From Christensenella minuta (lineage in GTDB: Bacteria > Bacillota > Clostridia > Christensenellales > Christensenellaceae), in the NCBI RefSeq assembly GCF_003628755.1, contig NZ_CP029256.1:2251585-2315584 (forward strand): a stretch of 64,000 bases of DNA, given 5' to 3'. Position 1 is the first letter of the stretch; every line of letters starts with the position of its first letter. The position numbers and the translations under genes were made by a program. The notes under the pieces were generated by a model that was not told the DNA's origin, searched no databases, and worked only from the letters and a program-made list of their open reading frames with translations. This document shows positions 50,030 through 58,799 of the stretch, piece after piece.

Positions 50030-51397
50030 TCACTCCATAATCGTCAGCAGGTCCTTCGGTCTTTTCCGGAGGATCACCAGAAAGCCAAGCCCCTCGGAAA
50101 CCACGACAAGGGAAATACCGACCGCGCACGCGGCGGCAACCGCTTCAGCCGAAGGCCGCACGGTAAATTCGGCGGCTTTCCCGGCCTCGTCCAGGCCGGC
50201 CGGCTCCATGTCCCACGGCTCATGTTCCCTTTCGGCGGGTTCCTCCCGCACCTCTGTGAGCGTACTGCGGTAAAGCATCCCGCCCACACGCTCCGAAACG
50301 GGTACGGACACGCCCCAGGCGGCCGCAAACGCGATCAGGAAGATAAGCGTGCATTCGGCCAGGTGCTGGAAGAAAATCCCGCTTTTTCGTATCCCTACGG
50401 ACATCAGCACTCCGGCCTCGTGCACGCGGTCCCGCGTCCACATGACAAGCAGCAGGGATATCAGGACCATACCGGTGATGGCAATAACAGCGACCATCAT
50501 AAACGTCATGCCGCCCAGCCGGGTAAGCGGTGCCATAGCCTTTTGATAGGCCGCGTTGCTTTTCGTCAGCTCGTATGAATCCCAGTCGATCCCCGGCAAT
50601 TGCAGTACGTCCGCCGCAATCGCGTCCAGTTCCTTCGGATCGTTTACAAAAAACGAGGCTCCCGCATGATACCGGTCTCCGTCGCCGCCGCTCATCGCGG
50701 CGGCGATCTCGCGCCCGGATTCCTCATCGATAAAAATAAAATTCGCAGGGAGGTCGCATTCCGCTGTCATCACCCCCGCTTGCTTTGCGTTTGTTTCCCC
50801 GAAAATGCCCGCGATCTCGAATCCGTATTCCGTTCCCAGCGCGCCGCTTCCCGGGGCGGCGTCTTCCGTAATGGAAGCCAAAACCGTATCGCCAAGCTCA
50901 AGCCCGTTCATTTCCGCGAACTCCCGGGAGACCACCGCTTTGCGGTGGTCTCCCGGGGCAATGTGCCTTCCTTCCTCCAGCGAAAGAATATCCAGGATAA
51001 AATATTCGTGGAGGCTGCTGTCCGTATTGCCCAGGAAGCGCGCAAGGCTCGCCTTGCTGTCGTTTTCCGCAGTAAAGCGGGCCGGCTTCAGCCGGGAGGA
51101 TGTGGCCAGGTACAGCGTATCCATCGAGTTATGGCCCTTGATCCCTTCCCGTCCAAGGACCGCATCAACGAGGGCGCCGTCCACAAACTGCGGGACGCCG
51201 TCCGTCGTGTACCGGCTTGTTATCTTGAAATATCCGCCGATGGATTCCCTGACCCGCGCGGCCGCTCCTTCCGCGGCGTTATAGATCACCATGCCGGTCA
51301 GAATCAGCAGCGAGATCACAAAAAACAGAAGCAACAGCAGGATCGTTTTGCCCGGCTTCCGCCTGATATACAAAAGTGCCCGTTTCACCGTCGGCAT
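50030..51397 (-). CDS. FtsX-domain ABC permease
   Basis: A 455-residue permease: N-terminal span after a basic start (LLYIRRKPGKTILLLLLFFV), extracytoplasmic domain (about 50-290), three further spans (GMTFMMVAVIAITGMVLISL, IFFQHLAECTLIFLIAFAAA, AVAAACAVGISLVVV). It has a charged, Glu/His-rich insertion before the last span (EVREEPAEREHEPWDMEP). It is homologous to the next permease upstream, 4 nt apart, so the two likely form a heterodimer. Confidence 0.9.
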   Translation of the reverse strand: MPTVKRALLYIRRKPGKTILLLLLFFVISLLILTGMVIYNAAEGAAARVRESIGGYFKITSRYTTDGVPQFVDGALVDAVLGREGIKGHNSMDTLYLATSSRLKPARFTAENDSKASLARFLGNTDSSLHEYFILDILSLEEGRHIAPGDHRKAVVSREFAEMNGLELGDTVLASITEDAAPGSGALGTEYGFEIAGIFGETNAKQAGVMTAECDLPANFIFIDEESGREIAAAMSGGDGDRYHAGASFFVNDPKELDAIAADVLQLPGIDWDSYELTKSNAAYQKAMAPLTRLGGMTFMMVAVIAITGMVLISLLLVMWTRDRVHEAGVLMSVGIRKSGIFFQHLAECTLIFLIAFAAAWGVSVPVSERVGGMLYRSTLTEVREEPAEREHEPWDMEPAGLDEAGKAAEFTVRPSAEAVAAACAVGISLVVVSEGLGFLVILRKRPKDLLTIME

Positions 51398-51401
51398 CGT
51401 A

Positions 51402-52916
51402 TCACCTTCTTCCCAGTATTTCTCGCGGCTTCAGCCGCGTGACCAAGCGCGAGGAAAGCAGGACTGCAACGCCAACAATGCCCAGCAGGATCAGGAAGAC
51501 CGCCAAAAATTCTCCGGGCGCAATGCCGTAGCTCAACGCGATAGGCTCCCCCGCTGTTTTGAAAACCTGTATTTTGCTTGTACCCGGTTCGATGGAAACG
51601 CTGAACGGCTGCGCACCTCCGGAAGGCCCGACGGCCCTTGCGGCCGCGTTGCCAAGCGCGGCGGTGAGCGGGCCTGCCGCAAGCCCCGCGATCAGGAAGG
51701 CGGCCAGCGCGACCAGCGCGCATTCCAGCAGCAATTGCAGCCGGATCATTTTTGCGGTAACGCCCACAGACAGCAGAATCCCAATCTCGTGCCTGCGTCC
51801 GCGAATCCACATGGCGCTCAGGATCGACAGAATCGCAAGGCAGCCGAAACCCACGATGAAAACCAGCCCGCCCGAAAGGTCCGCCATCGTCTGAATCGGG
51901 CCGGCAGAGGTCTGATAGTCGTCGTCTTTGCGTTCGACTGTAAAATAGTCCCAGTCGACGATATCCATTGCCTGGACTTGCTCCATAACGGATTCCAGCT
52001 GGGCAGGGTCTTCCACATAGAACACCGCGCCGTTATAGAGCGGCTCTTCGTCCACGACGGGTTGGCCTCCATAGTGCTTTTTATATTCGGCCATCCCCCA
52101 CCGCCGCACTCCCGGGTCCGTAAAAATACAGTTCGCCAGGATGTCGGGTTCCGCAGTCCACCGCGACATATCCTGCTCAAAATTCACGTGGAACAATCCG
52201 ACGATCTCCACCTCATACGGGCTGCTGTACCGTTCTCCCGTCACAAAATCAAACTGCCGTCCGGTGACCGTATCGCCGAGGGAAAGTCCGTTCCGTTCCG
52301 CCAGCTCGTCCGATATGACCGCTTCCCGCCGGTCTCCGCTGCGGATGTGCCGCCCGGATACAAGCTCGAGCGCGCCGTTCATGAAGAATGGATGCCACTC
52401 GCTGTCGTCCACGCCCAGGAAATTATTGGATTTTGCGTTCGATTCGTCCGACAGGAGGCCGTTTTCTATGCCGTCCGCCTGGGGTTCCGCTTCCCCCTCC
52501 TGCGCAAGCCGCTGTTCCCAGCCCTGCGAATAGCCGCCCGGGACCACGTTGAGCCCGGTGTACAGCGTTTCCGTGCCTTCACCGCCAAAGCAGCCCTTTA
52601 CGCCGTCCAGCGCAAGGACCCGGTCCACGCCGTCTTTGGTAAGAAGTTTTACTTTCGGCCTGCGGACCAGCTCTCCCTTGTCGTTCGTATACAAAGCAAA
52701 TACCTTTTCGCCTGCCACGGGAAGTCCTTCGACCGCAAACCCTGTCGTCATGCTCTTGCGGACATCCCCGGCCGCCTCCTGCGCCCGCGCACGGATGGAA
52801 AGCCCGGCCAGCATCAAAAGCGACATGGCGGTCAGGATCAAAAGAAGAATCAAATTCCTGGAATATTTTCGCGTTATATAGAGAAATGCACGTTTTAGGA
52901 CACTCATGGGGAACAC
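51402..52916 (-). CDS. FtsX-domain ABC permease
   Basis: A 504-residue permease with the same layout as its neighbour: a basic start and span (LYITRKYSRNLILLLILTAM), a large extracytoplasmic domain (about 45-330), and three C-terminal spans (GGLVFIVGFGCLAILSILSA, LLLECALVALAAFLIAGL, FLAVFLILLGIVGVAVLL). First gene of the three-gene operon. Cargo unknown; peptide antibiotic sensing or export is usual for this class. Confidence 0.9.
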   Translation of the reverse strand: MFPMSVLKRAFLYITRKYSRNLILLLILTAMSLLMLAGLSIRARAQEAAGDVRKSMTTGFAVEGLPVAGEKVFALYTNDKGELVRRPKVKLLTKDGVDRVLALDGVKGCFGGEGTETLYTGLNVVPGGYSQGWEQRLAQEGEAEPQADGIENGLLSDESNAKSNNFLGVDDSEWHPFFMNGALELVSGRHIRSGDRREAVISDELAERNGLSLGDTVTGRQFDFVTGERYSSPYEVEIVGLFHVNFEQDMSRWTAEPDILANCIFTDPGVRRWGMAEYKKHYGGQPVVDEEPLYNGAVFYVEDPAQLESVMEQVQAMDIVDWDYFTVERKDDDYQTSAGPIQTMADLSGGLVFIVGFGCLAILSILSAMWIRGRRHEIGILLSVGVTAKMIRLQLLLECALVALAAFLIAGLAAGPLTAALGNAAARAVGPSGGAQPFSVSIEPGTSKIQVFKTAGEPIALSYGIAPGEFLAVFLILLGIVGVAVLLSSRLVTRLKPREILGRR

Positions 52917-53133
52917 ACCTCCAGAAACCGGAGTGGAAAGCTGACTTGTTTAGTATTCATTATAGGATAATTATTGTGCCCTTTCAACCATTTTTCCGGC
53001 GGATTGCGGCGCACAGCGGCATCGGGCCTGCAAGCGTGTTTCCCGGCGGCAGCCGAAAAAGCGCCGTAAGGCGGAGCCGGAATGGACGCAGCCAAAAAAA
53101 ATGCGGGCTGCCGCATTGCATTATATCCGCGGC

Positions 53134-53167
53134 AAATAAAAACGGCTGCGCCTTTACGCGAAGCCTT
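53134..53167 (-). terminator. Terminator of the CDF exporter gene
   Basis: GGCTTCGC-GTAAAG-GCGCAGCC on the minus strand (one mismatch) followed by GTTTTTATTT, 27 nt after the stop at 53194. The remaining interval 52917-53130 contains no gene. Confidence 0.6.
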
Positions 53168-53193
53168 TGCCGCAGGAACGGCTTGTGCAGAGA

Positions 53194-54348
53194 TCAGGCA
53201 TAATCCAAATCAACATTGATATCAAAAGTAAAACCGGGATAGGATTCTGAAAGCTTTCTAATCAGTTTATTCCGAAATTCCATAAAATCATGTACGCCGA
53301 AATCCACAATAATGTCAAAGCGGATCAGCTTATTGTTTTTATCATAATTGAATGCGTGGATACTTATTGCGCCTTCTGTGCCTTTTACGATTGCCGTTAC
53401 CTGATCGCGCGCCGAAATAACGTCATCATCGTACGTGTTGACCGAGTATAACCCGAATGTAAAATAGATGTGGTGCTTTTGGTACACTTTCCGCTGGGCT
53501 TGTTCCATTGCCATGTAGGCCTGCTCGACGGTGGTGTAATCCGGCATTTCCAAATTCAACGTACCAAGCTGCGTTGCGGGACCGTAATTGTGGATAATCA
53601 TATCATATGCGCCCCTGATCGGCTCGATACCGAGAATATCCGCCTTCACCTCATCGACAACCTTTTTGTCGGCCCGGCTTCCAATGATGCTGTTTACCGT
53701 ATCTTTTATCAGGCTGATTCCGTTAAACATAATGAAAAGCGACATTGCAACGCCCGCATACCCATCGATTACGATACCGGTGGCCATAGTGATAACGGCC
53801 GTGATAATTGTAAGCGTGGAAACCAGCGCGTCCATCCTGGCATCGGTGCCGGAGGCCACCAGCGCGCCGGATTTTGACCGCAGCCCAAATTCCTTATCGA
53901 GTCTTCCCAATATAAGTTTACCCACGACAAAAACACCCAGCAAAACAAGCTGCAACACGGAAAAATCGACCGGCTCAGGGTCTGCTATCCTTCCAACGGA
54001 GGTCTGGAAAAACTCGACGCCTGTTATCAGAACGATTGCCGCAACGATCAGGCCGGAGATATATTCGATACGTCCATAACCGAGCGGGTGTTTTCGATCC
54101 GCAGGCTTTTGGGATAATTTCAATCCGGCAAGCGTGATAATGGAGGAGGAAGCGTCGGTCAGGTTGTTGACGGCGTCGGACGTGATCGCTATTGAGTTTG
54201 CGGCAGTACCGATCACAAATTTAATTGCCGCGAACAAAACGTTAGCCAATATGCCGGTCACGCCAGCAATCCTTATCAGTGCCGCCCTCGACTTGATTTT
54301 ATCATCCCCGTATTTTTTTTCTGTTTTGGTAATGGGGGTTTCAAACAT
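53194..54348 (-). CDS. Cation diffusion facilitator family exporter
   Basis: A 384-residue CDF protein with six spans. Metal-site residues appear in TM2 (ITSDAVNNLTDASSS, Asp pairs) and TM5 (GTDARMDALVSTL). A C-terminal cytoplasmic domain of about 90 residues (YDMIIHNYGPATQLGTLNLE, HIYFTFGLYSVNTYDDD) is longer than usual and carries a second alpha-beta part (FDIIVDFGVHDFMEFRNKL). It exports divalent cations (Zn, Mn, Fe or Co) against protons. Asp in the TM5 position favours Mn-type members but this is not decisive. Confidence 0.92.
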   Translation of the reverse strand: MFETPITKTEKKYGDDKIKSRAALIRIAGVTGILANVLFAAIKFVIGTAANSIAITSDAVNNLTDASSSIITLAGLKLSQKPADRKHPLGYGRIEYISGLIVAAIVLITGVEFFQTSVGRIADPEPVDFSVLQLVLLGVFVVGKLILGRLDKEFGLRSKSGALVASGTDARMDALVSTLTIITAVITMATGIVIDGYAGVAMSLFIMFNGISLIKDTVNSIIGSRADKKVVDEVKADILGIEPIRGAYDMIIHNYGPATQLGTLNLEMPDYTTVEQAYMAMEQAQRKVYQKHHIYFTFGLYSVNTYDDDVISARDQVTAIVKGTEGAISIHAFNYDKNNKLIRFDIIVDFGVHDFMEFRNKLIRKLSESYPGFTFDINVDLDYA

Positions 54349-54486
54349 AGGACGCCTCCTGTACTGCCGTTTTTTATTGCTTATATTGGTTTATAAACTA
54401 TGCAAGAGAGCGGCAAACACAGGGCCGCCCGGTATCGTTTCATAAAAATTTGAGAAAGCTATAAAATTATTTAGCCGAAAAAGAAA

Positions 54487-54619
54487 AGGCAATGACATTA
54501 AATGAAACTTTGGCAAATTTTTAATTGACCGTGCGGGGAATGTTGCGGAGCGTTACTCCCCCGCCTATACAGGTGAGATGTTGTCTGAAGATATAGAAGC
54601 ATTGCTGGAAAAGCAATAG
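54487..54619 (+). pseudogene. Remnant of glutathione peroxidase (C-terminal third)
   Basis: In one frame the plus strand reads NDIK-stop-NFGKFLIDRAGNVAERYS and then PAYTGEMLSEDIEALLEKQ, ending TAG at 54617-54619. This matches the conserved end of glutathione peroxidases (NDIKWNF.KFLIDR.G). The invariant Trp codon TGG is replaced by TGA at 54503-54505. Nothing upstream of about 54487 resembles the catalytic N-terminal part. It is a truncated, decayed gene. Confidence 0.75.
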
Positions 54620-54642
54620 CCGGAGCCACCCGAAACCCCTGT

Positions 54643-54675
54643 TGCCTAAAAAGGCTCTACGGCGCTTTTTAGGCA
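54643..54675. terminator. Strong hairpin after the peroxidase remnant
   Basis: TGCCTAAAAAG (54643-54653) pairs perfectly with CTTTTTAGGCA (54665-54675), with a short inner GC pair. Position suggests the old terminator of the peroxidase gene. Confidence 0.6.
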
Positions 54676-55064
54676 GAATCCTACAGATTCCGTATTTGCG
54701 CTATAATCCCCATTCCTCCCTGATTTTTGCTTTTACACTTACCGGATAGTGTTTCATCCCTTTTTTCCCTGACATACTAAAAACCTTCTATTGCAGTTAT
54801 CCTACATCAGGAGGCCCTTTTTCTCAATATTCGTTTTATCGGGTTCTGCCTGGTTTGTACATTAGGGCCTTTTTTGTTCCCTAAAAGGCAGATGGGTTTT
54901 ATTGCAATTAATTTATCGGGGGTTCCTGCGATCCGCGCAGAAACCGATATATTAAAAATACTTCCGGGCAATAAGCCTGCGGCTGCTCTGCCGCAAATGC
55001 GGAGGTGTTAAAATGCAAGCTATACATTTCCTGCCGTATTCAAACGGGGAAGCCCCCGCCCGGG
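54676..55064. other. AT-rich intergenic stretch with nested inverted repeats
   Basis: No gene seen. Around 54847-54893 there are nested complementary segments: CTGCCT with AGGCAG outside and TTAGGG with CCCTAA inside, the inner loop containing TTTTTTG. This could be an imperfect terminator or a decayed mobile-element end. Confidence 0.4.
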
Positions 55065-56534
55065 TCAGGCCGGGCCTTGGGCTTTCATGATCTTTTGACG
55101 GTAAATCCGTTCTTCGGCCAGCAAAACGTTCCGCCAGTCGCGGGAGGTAGGATATTCCTGGATACAAACCGTTTCACGGCAGGGGGTATCCAGTTCTGGA
55201 ATATCCGTGACCAGCAGGTCTATTCCTTTGCATAGCATAGAAACCGGATTCATATCTTCAAGCTCCGGGATCATGATTTGCAAGCTGACCTTGGAGTATT
55301 GCCGGATAATATCTGCGATCATCTGAGCATGTTCGATATCCGAATCGAAAAGCAGTCCGATGGTGATGCCCGGGGCCTCTTTTTTCAACTTTTCTATGAG
55401 GCTTGGCCAGTGTGTGACCAACAGGTAAAATATTTCATACATTGCGCTGGAGCTCGCCTGCCCCAAAACCGTTTCGATATTTTTCCGTATAATGGGGGCA
55501 ATTGCTCCGTGGCTGCGCATAAATCCTTCGGTGAATACCTTTTCCTTGCAGTAAAGGATATGCGTCGGCTGGTCTGCAAACTGCGTGATGTTAAAAAGAT
55601 CCAGCCGGAGGGGCGCAGTATCCTTGCTGGAAATTTCCAGGGATTTCGCTACCCGGCCAATCAGCTCATCAATCCCCGCAAGCAGCAGCCTGTGAACGGA
55701 AGATGCGGCTGCGATTGCCTGCATATGGCCATAATTTTTAGCAAAGCCCTTTCTTAAAAACAGGCGGAACAGCTCAAAAAGCAATTCATTCGTAAGGGGA
55801 ACACCAAACACGGAATAGAATTTTTCGCACAGCGCGGCGTTTTCTATAAGTTTGCTTTGGAAATAAGCCGCCTCTTCTTTGGCATAATTCGTATGATGGC
55901 CGTGCTTAATACGGCCAAGGCGCACATAGACCCAGATGGTTATTCTGATAAGGTCAGGGTAATTCAGCTTCATGCCGATTTCCTCTGTCATTCCGGCGCA
56001 TAATTCAACCAGCGTCTCCCGTTCCCGCGCTGTTATGAGACTGCCGCCGTCATAGGACAATTCGGAAAACAAACCGATATAAAGCTGCGAAATGCGGCTT
56101 TCATCGCCTTCCACACGGAACGGCGCGCTATGGATATGCATATCGCGGCTTTGCAGGGCATGGTTCATGGCGCCGATCATCCTGCGGAGTGTGGAAACAC
56201 CGATAAAAAGGTCTTCGGCAATTTCTTCCTGTGTTTTTCCCTCGTTAAAAAACAAGTAAGATATCAGCTGGTATTCCCTGCTTTGCCTGAGCAGAAGGGA
56301 ATATGCCTCGCGGATCGAGCTGCCCGGGGGAATTTCAAGGGTAACGCCTTCCGCGCCGGTTACCACCTGTATAGGCCACAGGTAAGCGTTCATTTGCTTG
56401 ATATCGGCGGAGAGCGTACGGATCGGATAGTTTGTCTCTTCGCTGATCCGGCTCAAGGCGACAGGTCCGCAATTCATCAGCAGTTCCAAAAATTCCAATT
56501 GCCGCAGGTCTCGCTTGGATAATACAGAACGCAT
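55065..56534 (-). CDS. PRD-containing/Mga-like transcriptional regulator
   Basis: A 489-residue regulator. The N-terminus has two helix-turn-helix segments (RQLEFLELLMNCGPVALSRI and KTQEEIAEDLFIGVSTLRRM), followed by two helical PRD-like regions (about 180-400) and a C-terminal EIIB-like domain (IEKLKKEAPGITIGLLFDSD, SLQIMIPELEDMNPVSMLC). This is the architecture of Mga/AtxA-type regulators controlled through the PTS. The ATG at 56534 is chosen for the GAGGGGAG upstream; in-frame ATGs up to 56621 lack one. It is divergent from the peptidase operon and probably controls it. Confidence 0.85.
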   Translation of the reverse strand: MRSVLSKRDLRQLEFLELLMNCGPVALSRISEETNYPIRTLSADIKQMNAYLWPIQVVTGAEGVTLEIPPGSSIREAYSLLLRQSREYQLISYLFFNEGKTQEEIAEDLFIGVSTLRRMIGAMNHALQSRDMHIHSAPFRVEGDESRISQLYIGLFSELSYDGGSLITARERETLVELCAGMTEEIGMKLNYPDLIRITIWVYVRLGRIKHGHHTNYAKEEAAYFQSKLIENAALCEKFYSVFGVPLTNELLFELFRLFLRKGFAKNYGHMQAIAAASSVHRLLLAGIDELIGRVAKSLEISSKDTAPLRLDLFNITQFADQPTHILYCKEKVFTEGFMRSHGAIAPIIRKNIETVLGQASSSAMYEIFYLLVTHWPSLIEKLKKEAPGITIGLLFDSDIEHAQMIADIIRQYSKVSLQIMIPELEDMNPVSMLCKGIDLLVTDIPELDTPCRETVCIQEYPTSRDWRNVLLAEERIYRQKIMKAQGPA

Positions 56535-56809
56535 GCCGGCTCCCCTCTTTTCTGTCATTTTGCTGTTTGAATTCCTTCCTTCTATATATAATGCCATGCT
56601 CCATCCGTTAAACTTCCTCATATTCTATGGCGGCCGCCGAAACTTTTTGCCGGCGCGCCTAAAGGCTACCCATCTTTTTTTATTTGAAACAGTCATTTTT
56701 TGCATCTCCCCATGACATTGGTGAACTGGCGGAAGGGCCGGTATGTGCCCATAATAGGAATATAAAAAAGACAAAAACACTAAAAATACTTGACAGGGAG
56801 AGGTTGATA

Positions 56810-57925
56810 ATGAACAAAAAGAGATTGTTGGATACATTTATGGAACTGGTGAAAGTGGGGTCGGAATCGGGAAAGGAAAAAGAGTTTCAGGGATTCCTCA
56901 AGAAGAAATGCGAACAATTGGGGATGTTGGCTTATGAAGACCACACGGGCAAGAAGACAGGCCTTAGCGCCGGAAACCTGATCTGCGCGCTGGAGGCTAC
57001 GGCCGATATGCAGCCGCTGATGTTTTGCTGCCACAGCGATACGGTGAAGCCGGGATCCGGAATCGAACCGGTGGCGGCCGACGGTATCGTCCGGTCCGCC
57101 GGAGATACTATATTGGCAGCCGACGATAAGGCGGGCGTCGCAGTCCTGCTGGAGCTGGCGGAAACCCTGCGGGAAAGCGGCGCCGCACATGACAGGATCG
57201 AGTTTGTATTTACCGTAGGGGAAGAGATCGGCCTGCTGGGCGCTAACGCGATGGACATGAACGGGTTTGAATCCAAGCATTGCTATGTGCTCGACAGCGC
57301 CGGGCCGGTAGGTGGGATCATCCTTTCCAGCCCAACGATGTATACGATCGACGCCGTATTCAAGGGCAGGGCGGCGCACGCGGGCGTCGAGCCGGAAAAG
57401 GGCGTATCCGCTATCGAAATGGCGGCCCGGGCCATCACAAAAATGGAGCTGGGGCGGCTTGACGACATTACCACCGCAAACATCGGAACGATCAGCGGAG
57501 GCACGGCGACCAACATCGTCGCGGACGAGGCCAAAATAACTGCGGAAGTGCGCTCCGTCTGTGATGAATACAGCCGCGAAGTGCTGCACAATATGCTTGA
57601 TGTGATGGACGAGGCCGCCCGCGAGATGGGCGGCACAGTGGAATGCCAATACCGTAAGCGTTCGCAGGGATATTCCCTTGAACAATCCACCGCAGTTGTA
57701 ACGCTGGCGGCCCGGGCATTCCAGGCAGTGGGCCGAACGCCGGATTGCCAGGCAAGCGGCGGGGCGAGCGACGCAAATGTTTTCAATGCCAGCGGCATAG
57801 AGACTGCAAACCTCGCGGTCGGCTATGAAAACATTCACACAATCGATGAATACATTCCCATTGCGGAACTGGAGAAGGCTGCTGATGTGGCATATTACCT
57901 CGCCACAAATCCTTTGGACGGATAA
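56810..57925 (+). CDS. M20-family peptidase, peptidase T-like
   Basis: A 371-residue dizinc aminopeptidase/deacylase. Ligands are His in CCHSDTVKPG, bridging Asp in ILAADDKAGVAVLLEL, catalytic Glu-Glu in GEEIGLLGANAM, Asp in YVLDSAGPVGG, and a C-terminal His in YENIHTIDEYIP. The dimerisation lid starts at FKGRAAHAGVEPEKG. Similar to PepT-like tripeptidases of Bacillus (YqjE type). The ATG at 56810 follows GGGAGAGG; a longer frame from 56684 lacks a site. First gene of an operon with YitT and a transporter-like protein, so it may process a peptide or N-acyl compound that they import or sense. Confidence 0.93.
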   Translation: MNKKRLLDTFMELVKVGSESGKEKEFQGFLKKKCEQLGMLAYEDHTGKKTGLSAGNLICALEATADMQPLMFCCHSDTVKPGSGIEPVAADGIVRSAGDTILAADDKAGVAVLLELAETLRESGAAHDRIEFVFTVGEEIGLLGANAMDMNGFESKHCYVLDSAGPVGGIILSSPTMYTIDAVFKGRAAHAGVEPEKGVSAIEMAARAITKMELGRLDDITTANIGTISGGTATNIVADEAKITAEVRSVCDEYSREVLHNMLDVMDEAAREMGGTVECQYRKRSQGYSLEQSTAVVTLAARAFQAVGRTPDCQASGGASDANVFNASGIETANLAVGYENIHTIDEYIPIAELEKAADVAYYLATNPLDG

Positions 57926-57950
57926 CAGCGGCAAAGAAAGAAGGTGCTGA

Positions 57951-58799
57951 ATGAAAAATATACTGAAACAATTACCGGTCGTCATGATCGCCATTGCAAT
58001 CATGGCGGCTTCCATCAATATGTTCCTTGCCCCCCACAACATCGCTGCAGGCGGCGTAAGCGGGATTGGGGTGTTGCTGGAATGGGCTGTGGGAATAGAC
58101 CGGGCGGTTGTCGTCATGGTACTTAATATCGGCATGCTGGTATTGGCCTTCTTTTTTCTGGGCCGGCCGGTATTTATCAAGTCGTTGATCGGCAGCTTGC
58201 TTTTGCCTGTAGGGCTGGCGCTCATGCCCGAGATGATGCTCGTGCAGGACCGCATGCTGTCCGTTATATTCGGAAGCATATTATTCGCTATCGCTGTGGC
58301 AATCCTGTACCGGCGCGAGTCATCCAGCGGCGGCACGACGATTCCGCCGCTGATTATGAAAAAATATGCCGGGGTTAATACGGCCGTTGGACTGTTGGTC
58401 ACAGATATGGTCGTTGTGGTATTCAACATATTCGTATTCGGAATGGAATCCTTCCTGTTTGCGGTGCTGTCGCTGATTATCACCTCCGTTGTCATGACCT
58501 ACATTGAAACGGGCATGAACCGAAAGAAAGCGGTGGTGATTACCAGCAGGAGCGCAACGGAGGACATCCGACGGGACATTTTCGGGGAAGGCGGCCACAA
58601 CATCAAGACGCTGGGCACAGAAGAGGGAGACAGGGCGCTCGTCGTATTGCTGGACGACAAGGATTATCCTTCGCTGCTGAAACTCGTGGATGAGCGTGAC
58701 AAATCCGCGCTGGTGGTAGCCTATAACGTTGCGGAAGCACACGGCATAGGCGGGGAACGGAGTCCTCTCGATAACGAAGAAAGGAAAGGAAACATATGA
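57951..58799 (+). CDS. YitT-family membrane protein
   Basis: A 282-residue protein with about five to six spans (from LPVVMIAIAIMAASINMFLA), the family motif NIAAGGVSGIGVLL, SSSGGTTIPPLIM, and a C-terminal cytoplasmic DUF2179 domain (VVITSRSATEDIRRDIFG to LVVAYNVAEAHG). Family function is not established. It lies 25 nt after the peptidase and overlaps the next gene by four bases (ATGA). Confidence 0.92.
   Translation: MKNILKQLPVVMIAIAIMAASINMFLAPHNIAAGGVSGIGVLLEWAVGIDRAVVVMVLNIGMLVLAFFFLGRPVFIKSLIGSLLLPVGLALMPEMMLVQDRMLSVIFGSILFAIAVAILYRRESSSGGTTIPPLIMKKYAGVNTAVGLLVTDMVVVVFNIFVFGMESFLFAVLSLIITSVVMTYIETGMNRKKAVVITSRSATEDIRRDIFGEGGHNIKTLGTEEGDRALVVLLDDKDYPSLLKLVDERDKSALVVAYNVAEAHGIGGERSPLDNEERKGNI

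Noticed and set aside
56780-58495. 571-codon minus-strand frame over the peptidase and YitT genes
   Set aside because: Spans two convincing plus-strand genes and their junction; low-complexity Ile/Thr/Ser sequence typical of antisense.
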